From contig JAFGBL010000012.1 in assembly GCA_016933115.1 (NCBI GenBank), forward strand, positions 1 to 38,478: 38,478 bases of DNA, written 5' to 3'. Each line of letters begins with the position of its first letter. The first letter of the stretch is position 1. The notes beneath the pieces are model-generated. The model saw only the letters and a list, made by a program, of their open reading frames with translations, was not told the DNA's origin and did no database searches. Shown piece by piece: positions 16,426 through 24,845 of this stretch. The translations under genes were made by a program, and so were the position numbers. The stretch is from Bacteroidales bacterium (GTDB lineage Bacteria > Bacteroidota > Bacteroidia > Bacteroidales > JAADJA01).

Positions 16426-16442
16426 CGAACAGTGCTTGTTCG
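16426..16442. promoter_or_regulatory. Perfect inverted repeat in divergent promoter region, possible activator site
   Basis: CGAACA-GTGCT-TGTTCG is a perfect dyad with six-base arms between the signal peptidase (start 16340, minus) and acetyltransferase (start 16515, plus) genes. It shares the form CGAACA-N5-TGT with the dyads at 3214-3252. No sigma-54 promoter is evident nearby, so its target gene is unclear. Confidence 0.45.
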
Positions 16443-16514
16443 TTTTTGGACAAAATAAATGACTGAAATTTGGAATGACTAAAATAACTAAAATTTAGAA
16501 AGGGCTGCAATTTT

Positions 16515-16931
16515 ATGGAAGGCTTGATTTATACGACTGAAATTCCTGACAAAGTCCTATTTTATAGTCTTTTTGAAACCACCGGCTGGAATGATCAATA
16601 CCAATTGAATGCAGATGAACTGATGATTGCCTTGAAGAACAGCTGGTACATGATCTCGGCATATGATGGTGACCGTTTGGTTGGTTTCGGTAGGATGATC
16701 TGCGATGGGGTGGTTCATGCCCTGATACTCGACCTCATTGTTCTTCCCGATTATCGAAATCAGGGTATTGGAGGACAAATCTTAGATAAGTTGGTTAAAA
16801 AATGCAGGCAACATCAAATTAGGGATATCCAGTTATTTTGTGCAAAAGGATATACGGGTTTTTATGAAAACCTTGGTTTTAAAAAAAGACCGGATGAGGC
16901 ACCGGGGATGGAGATCAAGCTATTTCTATAG
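16515..16931 (+). CDS. GNAT-family N-acetyltransferase
   Basis: The 138-residue soluble protein has a typical GNAT core: the strand/turn DGDRLVGFGRMICDG, then LILDLIVLPDYRNQGIGGQI (acetyl-CoA pyrophosphate loop in YRNQGIGGQI), followed by an amphipathic helix and IQLFCAKGYTGFYENLGF. These enzymes move an acetyl group from acetyl-CoA to an amine on a small molecule, peptide or protein; the substrate here is not predictable. The next gene starts 25 bases after the stop, so the two may be co-transcribed. The start is ATG 16515. Confidence 0.88.
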   Translation: MEGLIYTTEIPDKVLFYSLFETTGWNDQYQLNADELMIALKNSWYMISAYDGDRLVGFGRMICDGVVHALILDLIVLPDYRNQGIGGQILDKLVKKCRQHQIRDIQLFCAKGYTGFYENLGFKKRPDEAPGMEIKLFL

Positions 16932-16956
16932 AAATTCAATAGCGAATAATAATTAT

Positions 16957-17391
16957 ATGGAAACAATACATAGAATAAATCGAAGTAAAGATTATTTCAA
17001 TTCAGGATTTGGTTGTGCAGAGAGTGTTTTAAAATCTGTGGCTGAATACACAGGTGTTAAATCGGAGCTAATCCCACGGATAGCCACCGGATTTTGCGGA
17101 GGGATAGCCCATACCAACGGCATGTGCGGGGCAGTGACCGGAGCAGTAATGGCTTTGAACCTTGTATATGGAAGAAATCATGCAGGTGAGTCTAAAGAAA
17201 AAAATTATCAGGCCATTCAGTCTTTTTTAAATAATTTCCGGGAAAAGTTTGGCGACATCAGCTGTCCGGGTTTGACGGGTGTGGATTTAAGTACTGAAGC
17301 AGGTCATAATCTCTATTCAAAAAGAAACCTGCATTCCAAATGCACTGAATATGTGGAGGAGGCGACACGCTTGGTGCTGGAATTGATTTGA
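16957..17391 (+). CDS. C_GCAxxG_C_C family protein
   Basis: The start is set at ATG 16957 (144 residues); a longer frame from 16840 would overlap the acetyltransferase gene by 92 bases and adds a basic, unrelated-looking stretch. The family signature is present: GFGCAESVLKS, then FCGGIAHTNGMCGAVTGA, a Cys in SCPGLTGVDL, and a last Cys in HSKCTEYVEEA. The spaced Cys and Gly residues suggest metal or cofactor binding, and the family often sits near redox proteins, but no reaction is known. It is probably co-transcribed with the acetyltransferase. Confidence 0.85.
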   Translation: METIHRINRSKDYFNSGFGCAESVLKSVAEYTGVKSELIPRIATGFCGGIAHTNGMCGAVTGAVMALNLVYGRNHAGESKEKNYQAIQSFLNNFREKFGDISCPGLTGVDLSTEAGHNLYSKRNLHSKCTEYVEEATRLVLELI

Positions 17392-17419
17392 AAGAGTTCT
17401 TTGTTATACTAATGCTCAT

Positions 17420-17469
17420 CCGGATTTAAAATCCGGTTGTTATTTACTTCGGGATTTCAAATCCCGAAG
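17420..17469. repeat. Tandem pair of near-perfect palindromes
   Basis: CCGGATTTAAAATCCGG (17420-17436) and a 23-base palindrome from CTTCGGGATTT to AAATCCCGAAG (17447-17469) differ from perfect symmetry only at the centre. Both use the core CGGATTT/CGGGATTT. They fill most of the 163-base gap between two genes and look like a dispersed intergenic hairpin element; a role in transcript ends is possible, but there is no T tract. Confidence 0.6.
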
Positions 17470-17554
17470 AGCTACTGCACAGTCTCATAGGTGCTAAGTC
17501 TCACAAAGTGAAAACAATAAAAATTAAAATAGCATAACACAATAATATTAACTT

Positions 17555-17938
17555 ATGATTTTTACTTATATTTTAGCCTGGTTCGTATTAATGGTCATCG
17601 GTATTTTAAATGGGGTACTGAGAGTAGGAACTTATGGTAAGCTCATGCCCGAGATCAGGGCACACCAGGTTTCCTGTTTCACAGGAATACTATTTATCGG
17701 AGTAGCAGTGTATTTCATGGATGAATTCTGGCCAATGGAATCGGCAAATCAAGCATTGTTAATAGGAACCATTTGGTTTATTCTGACCATCATTTTTGAA
17801 TTCGGTTTCGGGCATTACATCATGAAACATTCCTGGGAAAAGCTATTTCATGATTACCGCATCGATAAAGGGCGATTATGGACGCTGGTTTTACTTTGGA
17901 TTTTTTTTGCACCGGTTTTAATTTACACTTACTTCTGA
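17555..17938 (+). CDS. Small four-helix membrane protein of unknown function
   Basis: The 127-residue product has four predicted membrane helices: about 2-22 (IFTYILAWFVLMVIGILNGVL), 38-56, 67-88 (ALLIGTIWFILTIIFEFGFGHY) and 106-126 (LWTLVLLWIFFAPVLIYTYF). A conserved-looking loop GTYGKLMPEIRAHQVSCFTG lies between helices 1 and 2, and the cytoplasmic-type loop HSWEKLFHDYRIDKGRLW between 3 and 4. I do not recognise a characterised family. It starts at ATG 17555 and lies 163 bases after the preceding gene, past the palindrome pair, so it is probably transcribed on its own. Confidence 0.75.
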   Translation: MIFTYILAWFVLMVIGILNGVLRVGTYGKLMPEIRAHQVSCFTGILFIGVAVYFMDEFWPMESANQALLIGTIWFILTIIFEFGFGHYIMKHSWEKLFHDYRIDKGRLWTLVLLWIFFAPVLIYTYF

Positions 17939-18116
17939 AATTATAGGACTGAGCCAGTTTAATTTGCCCTCCCGAATAACTATAAAAGCCTGATTTTTTT
18001 TCTGTATTCACTGAAATGACCAATACACTGGCTGAAGTGTCGTTTGTGATATCTCAAAATCAGTTGGTTTTCCTGATCTTTTTATTCCTTTGAAAAACCA
18101 AAAAACGATTTAGATC

Positions 18117-20489
18117 ATGAAAACTGCAACGAATGTAAACTTGATTCTATCAGGATTTATTTATTTTCTAATTCTGATTCAATTTCAGGCTTTTCCACAG
18201 CAAATCGCCCAAACCGTCAAAGGGCGTATTGTGGATTCCGATACTGAAATCCCACTTCCCGGTGCCACGGTTGTTATTCTGGATACCGATCCGATATTGG
18301 GTGCCAGTTCGGATATGGATGGGTATTATCGTATCGATAAAGTACCCCTCGGGCGATACGATATTAAAGTGAGTTATACAGGATTTGAACCGGCGATTAT
18401 TTCTGAGGTTATTGTTGGATCCGGTAAAGAGGTAGTGGTGAATGTCGGTTTGAAAGAATCATTGGTGCAGCTTGAGGAGGTTGTAATTAAGGCCGAAATC
18501 GATAAAAAGCAACCGATCAATTCAATGGCATTCATTAGTTCGCGACAGGTAAATATGGAAGAAGCCCGCAGATTTGCAGGAGCTTTTGATGATCCCGCAC
18601 GCCTGGTAACTTCCTATGCCGGAGTGGCTGCCGGAAATATGAACAGCAATGGCATCATCGTTCGCGGCAATGCACCAAAGGGCGTACTGTGGAAACTGGA
18701 AGGGGTGGAAATTGCCAACCCAAGCCACTTTGCTAACCTTACGACTTTTGGCGGAGGTGGTATCAGCGCCCTCAGCGCCCAGATGATCGATAACTCAGAT
18801 TTTTATACTGCCGCTTTTCCTGCCGAATTTGGCAATGCCCTTTCTGGTGTATTTGATTTGAAACTTAGGTCGGGAAACCGGGATAAAAGGGAGCATACCT
18901 TCCAGGCAGGAATTACCGGTCTCGATTTTTCTTCGGAAGGTCCTTATAAAAAAGGCAAACCGGCTACATATCTTTTCAATTACCGCTATTCAACATTTGG
19001 ACTTATCAAACCACTATTGCCGGATAATGCGGGATTAATTACCTACCAGGACTTTTCTTTTAAAACTGATTTCCCTACTAAAAAAGCCGGTGTCTTTTCG
19101 GTTTGGGGAATTGGTTCAATAGATCAATCCGGATCAGAAGTTGATAAAGAACCCAGTGAATGGGAATATGAAGAAGATAGATTGAATGATGACAGCCGCA
19201 CTTCGATGGGGGCTTTGGGTATGACGCATAAGCTGATAGTCGGTTTAAACACCATGATCAATTCATCGCTGGCAGTCTCCGGAAGTTTGTTGAGTTCGGA
19301 AGGAACAAAAATGGATACGGATAAGGTGTTGTATGATGATTATAATATTGAAAATTCTACGTTGAACTACAGTTTTTCGTCCTATATGAATCATAAATTC
19401 AGTGCCGGGCATACCAACAGAACAGGGATTGCTGTGAATTTTCTTAATTATAATATGCTCATCGAAGAAGCGCCTGAATTCAAGGATCCACTGCAAACCT
19501 ACACCGATGACAAAGGCAGCAGTGAATTACTCCAGTTTTATTCTCAATCGCGGTTCAACATTTCAGAATTGCTGACTTTGAATGCCGGTTTTCATATACA
19601 GTATTTTACTTTGAATGAGCATTACACGGTTGAACCCAGGCTCGGACTACGTTATAATTTTGCTCCGGGACAAAATTTAAGCTTTGGTTACGGATTACAC
19701 AGCAGGCTCGAAATGTTATTTATTTACCTAGGTCAGCAACAAACCGAATCAGGAATTATACGTCCGAACACCAACCTCGATTTTTCAAAAGCCCACCATT
19801 TTGTATTCGGCTACGACAGGGCCATCGGTGAAAACATGAACTTCAGGGCTGAAGCTTACTACCAGCATTTATTCAGTATTCCGGTAGAGCCGGGAACTTC
19901 ATTTTCCATGATCAACGTAGATAACGACTGGACGATCAATCAAACCCTAACCAATGACGGCACGGGCGACAATTATGGGCTGGACCTCACCCTGGAGCGA
20001 TTCATGAACAAGGGATATTATTTCGTTATAACAGCCTCTTTATTTAATTCAACCTATGTGGGTGGGGATGGTATTGAACGCGATTCGAGGTTCAATAAAA
20101 ATTATGTGTTCAATCTCCTGGGCGGGAAAGAATGGAAGGTAGGCAAAAATGAAAAGAACAACACCATTGGCATCAATGGAAAATTCAGCATCAATGGTGG
20201 TGACCGTCAAACACCGGTTGATGATGATGCGACCTATCAAATACAGGAAGTGGTTTATGATCCGACCCGCGCTTTTTCAGAGCAAAAGCCAGGTGTGTTT
20301 TACCTTCATTTCACTTTGAATTATCGAAAAAATAATCTCAATCATGCCAGTATTTGGAGCTTCCAAATCCTGAATGCATTGGGTGCTCCGGAATATTTTG
20401 GCTATCGGTACAATTACCTCGATGATTCCATTGACCGTGATGAGCAGACCATTGTGATTCCGAATATCAGTTACAAGATTGTATTTTAG
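18117..20489 (+). CDS. TonB-dependent outer-membrane receptor
   Basis: The 790-residue protein has a signal peptide (residues 1-28, ending FPQQ), a carboxypeptidase-regulatory-like domain (about 34-120: VKGRIVDSDTEIPLPGATV, DMDGYYRIDKVPLGRYDI), a plug domain (about 135-250, with GIIVRGNAPKGVLWKLEGV and ALSGVFDLKLRSGN) and a 22-strand type barrel ending in an aromatic residue (YKIVF). It should import or sense a nutrient across the outer membrane using TonB energy. It lacks a SusD partner, so it is not a SusC of a typical glycan locus. The ATG is at 18117; a -7-like TATTCCTTTG lies about 30 bases upstream. The ligand is unknown; the glycosidases that follow downstream make a carbohydrate or related compound possible, but the gap and an opposite-strand gene argue against one operon. 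Confidence 0.88.
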   Translation: MKTATNVNLILSGFIYFLILIQFQAFPQQIAQTVKGRIVDSDTEIPLPGATVVILDTDPILGASSDMDGYYRIDKVPLGRYDIKVSYTGFEPAIISEVIVGSGKEVVVNVGLKESLVQLEEVVIKAEIDKKQPINSMAFISSRQVNMEEARRFAGAFDDPARLVTSYAGVAAGNMNSNGIIVRGNAPKGVLWKLEGVEIANPSHFANLTTFGGGGISALSAQMIDNSDFYTAAFPAEFGNALSGVFDLKLRSGNRDKREHTFQAGITGLDFSSEGPYKKGKPATYLFNYRYSTFGLIKPLLPDNAGLITYQDFSFKTDFPTKKAGVFSVWGIGSIDQSGSEVDKEPSEWEYEEDRLNDDSRTSMGALGMTHKLIVGLNTMINSSLAVSGSLLSSEGTKMDTDKVLYDDYNIENSTLNYSFSSYMNHKFSAGHTNRTGIAVNFLNYNMLIEEAPEFKDPLQTYTDDKGSSELLQFYSQSRFNISELLTLNAGFHIQYFTLNEHYTVEPRLGLRYNFAPGQNLSFGYGLHSRLEMLFIYLGQQQTESGIIRPNTNLDFSKAHHFVFGYDRAIGENMNFRAEAYYQHLFSIPVEPGTSFSMINVDNDWTINQTLTNDGTGDNYGLDLTLERFMNKGYYFVITASLFNSTYVGGDGIERDSRFNKNYVFNLLGGKEWKVGKNEKNNTIGINGKFSINGGDRQTPVDDDATYQIQEVVYDPTRAFSEQKPGVFYLHFTLNYRKNNLNHASIWSFQILNALGAPEYFGYRYNYLDDSIDRDEQTIVIPNISYKIVF

Positions 20490-20546
20490 GATACCCCAGC
20501 ACTCCCCGAAAAAAGCAGGGTAACACAGCCAAACAGTCAGGCGGTG

Positions 20547-20954
20547 TCACTGGCAACAAACCTCATACGCCCGTTTTATCCACCTCTCCAACTGTCCATC
20601 CACCTCCTCTGGAGTTTCCAGCCTTACAAAATGGGCCCATTTCGATTTGGATGCCTGAACGGTTTTGTGGATGGGAAATCCCTCGATGGGTACATCCAGA
20701 ACAAATTCGATATCAAGGATGGACTTTTTAGGTTTTACAGCCAGGAAATGACTTTTAGCAGTAAACAAAATTGCGTTTTTCACAGAATTGATTTTGACAT
20801 TTTCAAAGCTTGTGGCTACCTCTTTCAGTACCTTGAAAGTATCAATAACATTTTGCTGCTTATTTATAAAATGAGATTCCATGTCAGTAACCACACAACT
20901 ATGATCCTGGTTGGTATTCCTGAATTCTCTTCCGCAATTGGGGCAAGTCCACAT
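20547..20954 (-). CDS. DUF5655 protein with N-terminal zinc ribbon
   Basis: The 135-residue soluble protein opens with a zinc-ribbon motif, CPNCGREF then DHSC (Cys4, Cys7, His18, Cys20 region). The rest matches the DUF5655 pattern: VKNAILFTAKSHFLAVKPKK, LDIEFVLDVPIEGFPIHKTV and SKWAHFVRLETPEEVDGQL. The fold is common in bacteria as a stand-alone domain, but its function is unknown; nucleic-acid or protein binding is only suggested by the zinc ribbon. The gene is divergent from the fucosidase gene, with 68 bases between the starts. A minus-strand TATTTTTG at 20959-20966 is close enough to the ATG to suggest a nearly leaderless transcript, or it is chance. Confidence 0.8.
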   Translation of the reverse strand: MWTCPNCGREFRNTNQDHSCVVTDMESHFINKQQNVIDTFKVLKEVATSFENVKINSVKNAILFTAKSHFLAVKPKKSILDIEFVLDVPIEGFPIHKTVQASKSKWAHFVRLETPEEVDGQLERWIKRAYEVCCQ

Positions 20955-20989
20955 TCAACAAAAATAGAAAGATTTTCAGCAATGTTATG

Positions 20990-20997
20990 TAGCTTTG
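20990..20997 (+). promoter_or_regulatory. Probable -7 promoter box for the first fucosidase gene
   Basis: TAGCTTTG matches TAnnTTTG exactly and ends 25 bases before the ATG at 21023 in the 68-base divergent gap. No clear -33 box was seen. Confidence 0.45.
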
Positions 20998-21022
20998 TCC
21001 TGTTACCGGTAAATCGCAATCC

Positions 21023-22516
21023 ATGAGAAGAGATATGCACCTTGCTTTTTCGAGCCTTATTTTTTTACTATTATTAATATTCCTCGCTGTTTCGTGTCAA
21101 AATCAGAAAGTGAAACCGCCGGCACCCTATGGCGCCACACCATCAAAAGCCCAACTTCATTGGCACCAATTGGAATATTATGGATTTCTACATTTCGGAT
21201 TGAATACATTTACCGGACAGGAATGGGGATATGGAAATGTTTCTCCTGAAGAATTCAATCCAACAAATTTCGATTCAGATCAGATTGTTGGTACAGCCAA
21301 AAAAGCTGGAATGAAAGGTCTGATCCTAACCTGCAAGCACCATGACGGTTTTTGCCTTTGGCCGTCAGAATACACTGATTATTCAGTGAAAAGCAGTCCC
21401 TGGAAGGATGGCAAAGGGGATGTAGTAAAAGAGATTTCAGAAGCTTGTGCAAAATACGGATTGAAATTCGGCGTATATCTTTCGCCCTGGGACAGGAATC
21501 ATCCGGATTACGGCAAACCCGCTTATATCGAATACTACAGGAATCAACTCAGGGAATTACTGACAAATTACGGTCCTATTTTCGAAGTGTGGTTCGATGG
21601 TGCCAACGGCGGAACCGGCTGGTATGGCGGAGCTGATGAAGAGCGGAAGATTGACCGGTCTATTTACTACGATTGGGATAATACCTGGAAGATCGTCCGT
21701 GAATTGCAACCAGATGCCGTTATTTTCAGTGATGTTGGACCCGATATCCGATGGGTCGGAAACGAAAACGGTTTTGCCGGTGATCCCTGCTGGGCAACCT
21801 ATACACCTCAAACCTCGGACAATAGTCAGCCTGCTCCCGGAAATGTAAATTATCAGCTTGGTCAGAACGGAACTCAAAACGGAAAGTTTTGGATGCCTGC
21901 CGAATGTGATGTGTCCATCCGTCCGGGCTGGTTTTATCATGCCGCCCAGGATTCACTGGTGAAATCACCGGAAGTTTTGTTGGATCTCTATTTTAAATCA
22001 GTCGGAAGAGGAGCTTCTTTTTTACTCAATATTCCGCCGAATAAACGGGGCCGGATAACACAAGATGATTCCCTCTCATTGATAGGGTTCAAAAAAATGA
22101 GGGATGAAATCTTTAAAACCAATCTGGCCGAAAAAGCAAAACTGACTGCTTCTAACATTCGTGGGGATTCCGATGAATTTTTACCAATAAACCTGATTGA
22201 TGGAAATTCGGAAACCTTTTGGACAACAAGTGATGTCATTCATACACCTGAACTAATAATGGATTTTGAAGAGGTTATTGTTTTTAATGTGATCAGCCTG
22301 CAGGAATACCTACCGCTTGGTCAACGGATCGAAAAATGGACGTTTGATATTTGGAAAGACGATCATTGGAAAGAGGTCACTGATGGTGTTTCCATAGGAA
22401 GTAAACGGCTTTGGAAAGGTGAATTACAATCGACCCATAAAATCAGGTTGAGAATAGTTGAATCACCGGTTTGCCCGACGATTAGTGAGTTTGGAGTATA
22501 TTTAGCTAAAGATTAA
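21023..22516 (+). CDS. GH29 alpha-L-fucosidase lipoprotein with C-terminal discoidin-like domain
   Basis: The 497-residue protein has a lipoprotein signal with lipobox LAVSC. The GH29 barrel covers about 40-365: YGFLHFGLNTFTGQEWG, LTCKHHDGFCLWPS, and VWFDGANGG, in which D192 is the expected nucleophile. The WFDGANG form suggests the more linkage-restricted GH29-B group (alpha-1,3/1,4-fucosides), which is an inference. Residues about 370-497 look like an F5/8 type C (CBM32-like) module: LIDGNSETFWTT, then LQEYLPLGQRIEKWTFDIW. It would release fucose from glycans at the cell surface or in the periplasm. It is followed 111 bases later by a GH3 gene and then a second GH29 gene, all on the same strand. 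Confidence 0.9.
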   Translation: MRRDMHLAFSSLIFLLLLIFLAVSCQNQKVKPPAPYGATPSKAQLHWHQLEYYGFLHFGLNTFTGQEWGYGNVSPEEFNPTNFDSDQIVGTAKKAGMKGLILTCKHHDGFCLWPSEYTDYSVKSSPWKDGKGDVVKEISEACAKYGLKFGVYLSPWDRNHPDYGKPAYIEYYRNQLRELLTNYGPIFEVWFDGANGGTGWYGGADEERKIDRSIYYDWDNTWKIVRELQPDAVIFSDVGPDIRWVGNENGFAGDPCWATYTPQTSDNSQPAPGNVNYQLGQNGTQNGKFWMPAECDVSIRPGWFYHAAQDSLVKSPEVLLDLYFKSVGRGASFLLNIPPNKRGRITQDDSLSLIGFKKMRDEIFKTNLAEKAKLTASNIRGDSDEFLPINLIDGNSETFWTTSDVIHTPELIMDFEEVIVFNVISLQEYLPLGQRIEKWTFDIWKDDHWKEVTDGVSIGSKRLWKGELQSTHKIRLRIVESPVCPTISEFGVYLAKD

Positions 22517-22533
22517 AATCTGTTAATGATTTC

Positions 22534-22580
22534 GACCTTTCAGGTTTACCTGCTTTATCCTCTTTTCGACCTGAAAGATC
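22534..22580. repeat. Inverted-repeat element between glycosidase genes
   Basis: GACCTTTCAGGT (22534-22545) and ACCTGAAAGATC (22569-22580) are complementary at 11 of 12 positions with a 23-base loop. There is no T tract after it, so it looks more like a dispersed intergenic hairpin than a simple terminator. It lies in the 111-base gap between the first GH29 and GH3 genes. Confidence 0.6.
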
Positions 22581-22627
22581 TGAATAAAAATTTCCTACCT
22601 TTATTTCCAATTTTACAGTTATAAAAT

Positions 22628-24784
22628 ATGAGAAGAATTTTACCCATTATCCTTTTGATCCTTATTTTCTCCTGCCAGGAAAAACAAAAACAGGAAACAA
22701 GCTACAATTATCCTTTTCAAAATCCGAAATTATTAATGGATGATCGGATTGATGATCTTATTTCCCGGCTCACTATTGAAGAAAAAACATCATTGATGTT
22801 ATACAACAGTGCGGCCATCGAAAGACTTGGCATTCCGCAATACAACTGGTGGAACGAATGTTTGCACGGAGTGGGAAGGGCAGGTAATGCCACCGTTTTT
22901 CCACAAGCTATAGGTATGGCGGCAACATTTGATGATGACCTTATTTTCAGAGTATCTTCGGCTATTTCGGATGAAGCCAGGGCCAAACATCACGCGGCTG
23001 TTCGTATGGGAAACCGTGAACAGTATGTCGGACTTTCCTTCTGGACACCCAATATCAATATTTTTCGTGATCCCCGCTGGGGCCGGGGGCAGGAGACTTA
23101 CGGGGAAGATCCCTATCTGACTTCCCGGATGGGAATTGCATTTGTGAAAGGATTACAGGGAGATGATCCGAAATACCTCAAGGCTTCGGCATGCGCCAAA
23201 CATTATGTAGTGCACAGCGGTCCCGAAAAAATCCGGCATCATTTCAATGCGGTTCCTTCCGAAAGGGATTTCAGGGAATCTTACCTCCCGGGCTTTGAGG
23301 CATTGGTTAAAGAAGGCCATGTTGAAGCCGTGATGTGTGCCTATAACCGGACTTACGACAAACCCTGCTGTGGCAGCGAATATTTATTGAATGATATTTT
23401 GAGGAAGGAATGGGATTTCAAAGGGCATATCGTTTCGGACTGCTGGGCGCTGGATGATTTCTGGCTCAGGCATAAAGTGGTGGATACGCAGGTTGAAGCG
23501 GCTGCCATGGCGGCCAAATCGGGTGTGAATTTGAATTGCGGGTACATTTATAAATATCTCCCGGAAGCGGTTGAAAAAGGGCTGATTACCGAAGCTACCA
23601 TTGATTCCATTCTCAGGCCATTGCTGAAAACCCGTTTTAAACTCGGGTTGTTTGATCCCAATGAACTGGTTTCTTTTTCAAATATCCCACCCGATATGAT
23701 AAACAACGAGGAAAATCAACAACTGGCTTATGAAGTTGCCAAAAAGTCGATCGTTCTGCTGAAAAATGAAAACCATATTTTGCCTTTGGATAAAAAATCC
23801 ACCAAAACCATTTTAGTTGCCGGCCCTACCGCCATGGATGTCAACTGCCTGGTGGGCAACTATACAGGATATTCAGGACATTTGACAACTATTTTGGAGG
23901 GGATGGTGGATCGTGCAGATCCGGGCGCTGTGGTGGAGTATAACCAGGGTGTTTTGTTTCACAATGATTCTTTGTTCCAGGGATTCTGGCAGGCAGGAAG
24001 AGCGGATGCAGTGGTTCTTTGCCTGGGCATCAATTCACTTTTCGAAGGAGAAGAGGGGGATGCGATGATGAATCCACATGGCGGTGACAGGGTTAATATC
24101 GGATTACCTCCAAACCAGGTTGAATATGTAAAACGCATCCGCGAAAAAATGAAGGAAAAACCCTTGATCGTTGTGATCACAGGAGGAAGTGCTATGGCCA
24201 TTCCGGAGATCGATTCCATAGCCGATGCGGTTTTGTTTGCCTGGTATCCGGGAGAAGCGGGTGGATTTGCTGTTGCCGATATTATTTTCGGAGATGTCAA
24301 TCCATCAGGACGGTTACCTGTGACCTTTTATAAATCGGTCAATGACCTGCCTGATTTTGAGGATTACAGCATGGAGAGACGTACCTATCGTTACTTTGAA
24401 GGAGAACCGCTTTATCCCTTTGGATTTGGATTGAGTTATTCCAGCTTTGAATATTCGGATGCCTCTGTTTCTAAAAACGGTGATAAAATTGAGCTTCAGA
24501 TCACGATTAAAAATTCAGTTGATTTTGATGGCGATGAGGTGGTTCAGGTGTATGCCCGAAAAGTCGAACCTCAATATTGGCGACCGGTTAAACAAATGAT
24601 CGGATTCAAACGGCTCTCATTGAAATCAGGCGAATCAAAATCTGTAACTATCACGGTTGATCCGAAACAATTACAATACTGGGATGTGGAAACGAAACAA
24701 TACCGGGTTGAGCCCGGTGAATATGAGTTGATGGTGGGAGGATCGTCTAATGATTTGCCATTAAATTTAAATATAATATTGTGA
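22628..24784 (+). CDS. GH3 glycosidase lipoprotein, beta-xylosidase/beta-glucosidase-like
   Basis: The 718-residue protein has a very short lipoprotein signal (lipobox LIFSC, Cys16). It has the three-part GH3 layout: N-terminal barrel with WWNECLHGVGRAG, RDPRWGRGQETYGEDP and KHYVVHSG, then nucleophile D271 in HIVSDCWALDDF; a C-terminal alpha/beta sandwich (VLLKNENHILPL, GEAGG, GRLPVTFY, YPFGFGLSY); and a fibronectin-III-like end (DEVVQVYARK to the C-terminus). The VSDCW and WNECLHG motifs place it in the xylosidase-like branch of GH3 rather than the NagZ branch; the true sugar (xylose, glucose or other) is not determined. A TACCTTTA box (22596-22603) lies 24 bases before the ATG, so it may have its own promoter besides read-through from the fucosidase gene. 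Confidence 0.92.
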   Translation: MRRILPIILLILIFSCQEKQKQETSYNYPFQNPKLLMDDRIDDLISRLTIEEKTSLMLYNSAAIERLGIPQYNWWNECLHGVGRAGNATVFPQAIGMAATFDDDLIFRVSSAISDEARAKHHAAVRMGNREQYVGLSFWTPNINIFRDPRWGRGQETYGEDPYLTSRMGIAFVKGLQGDDPKYLKASACAKHYVVHSGPEKIRHHFNAVPSERDFRESYLPGFEALVKEGHVEAVMCAYNRTYDKPCCGSEYLLNDILRKEWDFKGHIVSDCWALDDFWLRHKVVDTQVEAAAMAAKSGVNLNCGYIYKYLPEAVEKGLITEATIDSILRPLLKTRFKLGLFDPNELVSFSNIPPDMINNEENQQLAYEVAKKSIVLLKNENHILPLDKKSTKTILVAGPTAMDVNCLVGNYTGYSGHLTTILEGMVDRADPGAVVEYNQGVLFHNDSLFQGFWQAGRADAVVLCLGINSLFEGEEGDAMMNPHGGDRVNIGLPPNQVEYVKRIREKMKEKPLIVVITGGSAMAIPEIDSIADAVLFAWYPGEAGGFAVADIIFGDVNPSGRLPVTFYKSVNDLPDFEDYSMERRTYRYFEGEPLYPFGFGLSYSSFEYSDASVSKNGDKIELQITIKNSVDFDGDEVVQVYARKVEPQYWRPVKQMIGFKRLSLKSGESKSVTITVDPKQLQYWDVETKQYRVEPGEYELMVGGSSNDLPLNLNIIL

Positions 24785-24795
24785 TACCATATATG

Positions 24796-24826
24796 CACGA
24801 ATAAATCAGAAATTAGTGCATTCGTG
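24796..24826. repeat. Short hairpin element before the second fucosidase gene
   Basis: CACGAAT (24796-24802) and ATTCGTG (24820-24826) are perfectly complementary with a 17-base loop containing AATTAGTG. The AATTAGTG-ATTCGTGGCAAAA wording resembles a common Bacteroidota intergenic repeat. It fills the 61-base gap between the GH3 and second GH29 genes. Confidence 0.45.
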
Positions 24827-24845
24827 GCAAAATAAAAGTAAATAT

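Noticed and set aside
16840-16956. Longer N-terminus of the C_GCAxxG_C_C protein
   Set aside because: It overlaps the acetyltransferase gene by 92 bases and reads its sequence in another frame; ATG 16957 fits the family.
18117-20489. Calling the TonB-dependent receptor a SusC
   Set aside because: No SusD gene is adjacent and the typical SusC length of about 1000 residues is not reached.
20544-21026. Plus-strand 160-codon frame opposite the DUF5655 gene
   Set aside because: It is a shadow of the minus-strand gene, which has a zinc ribbon and a recognisable family.
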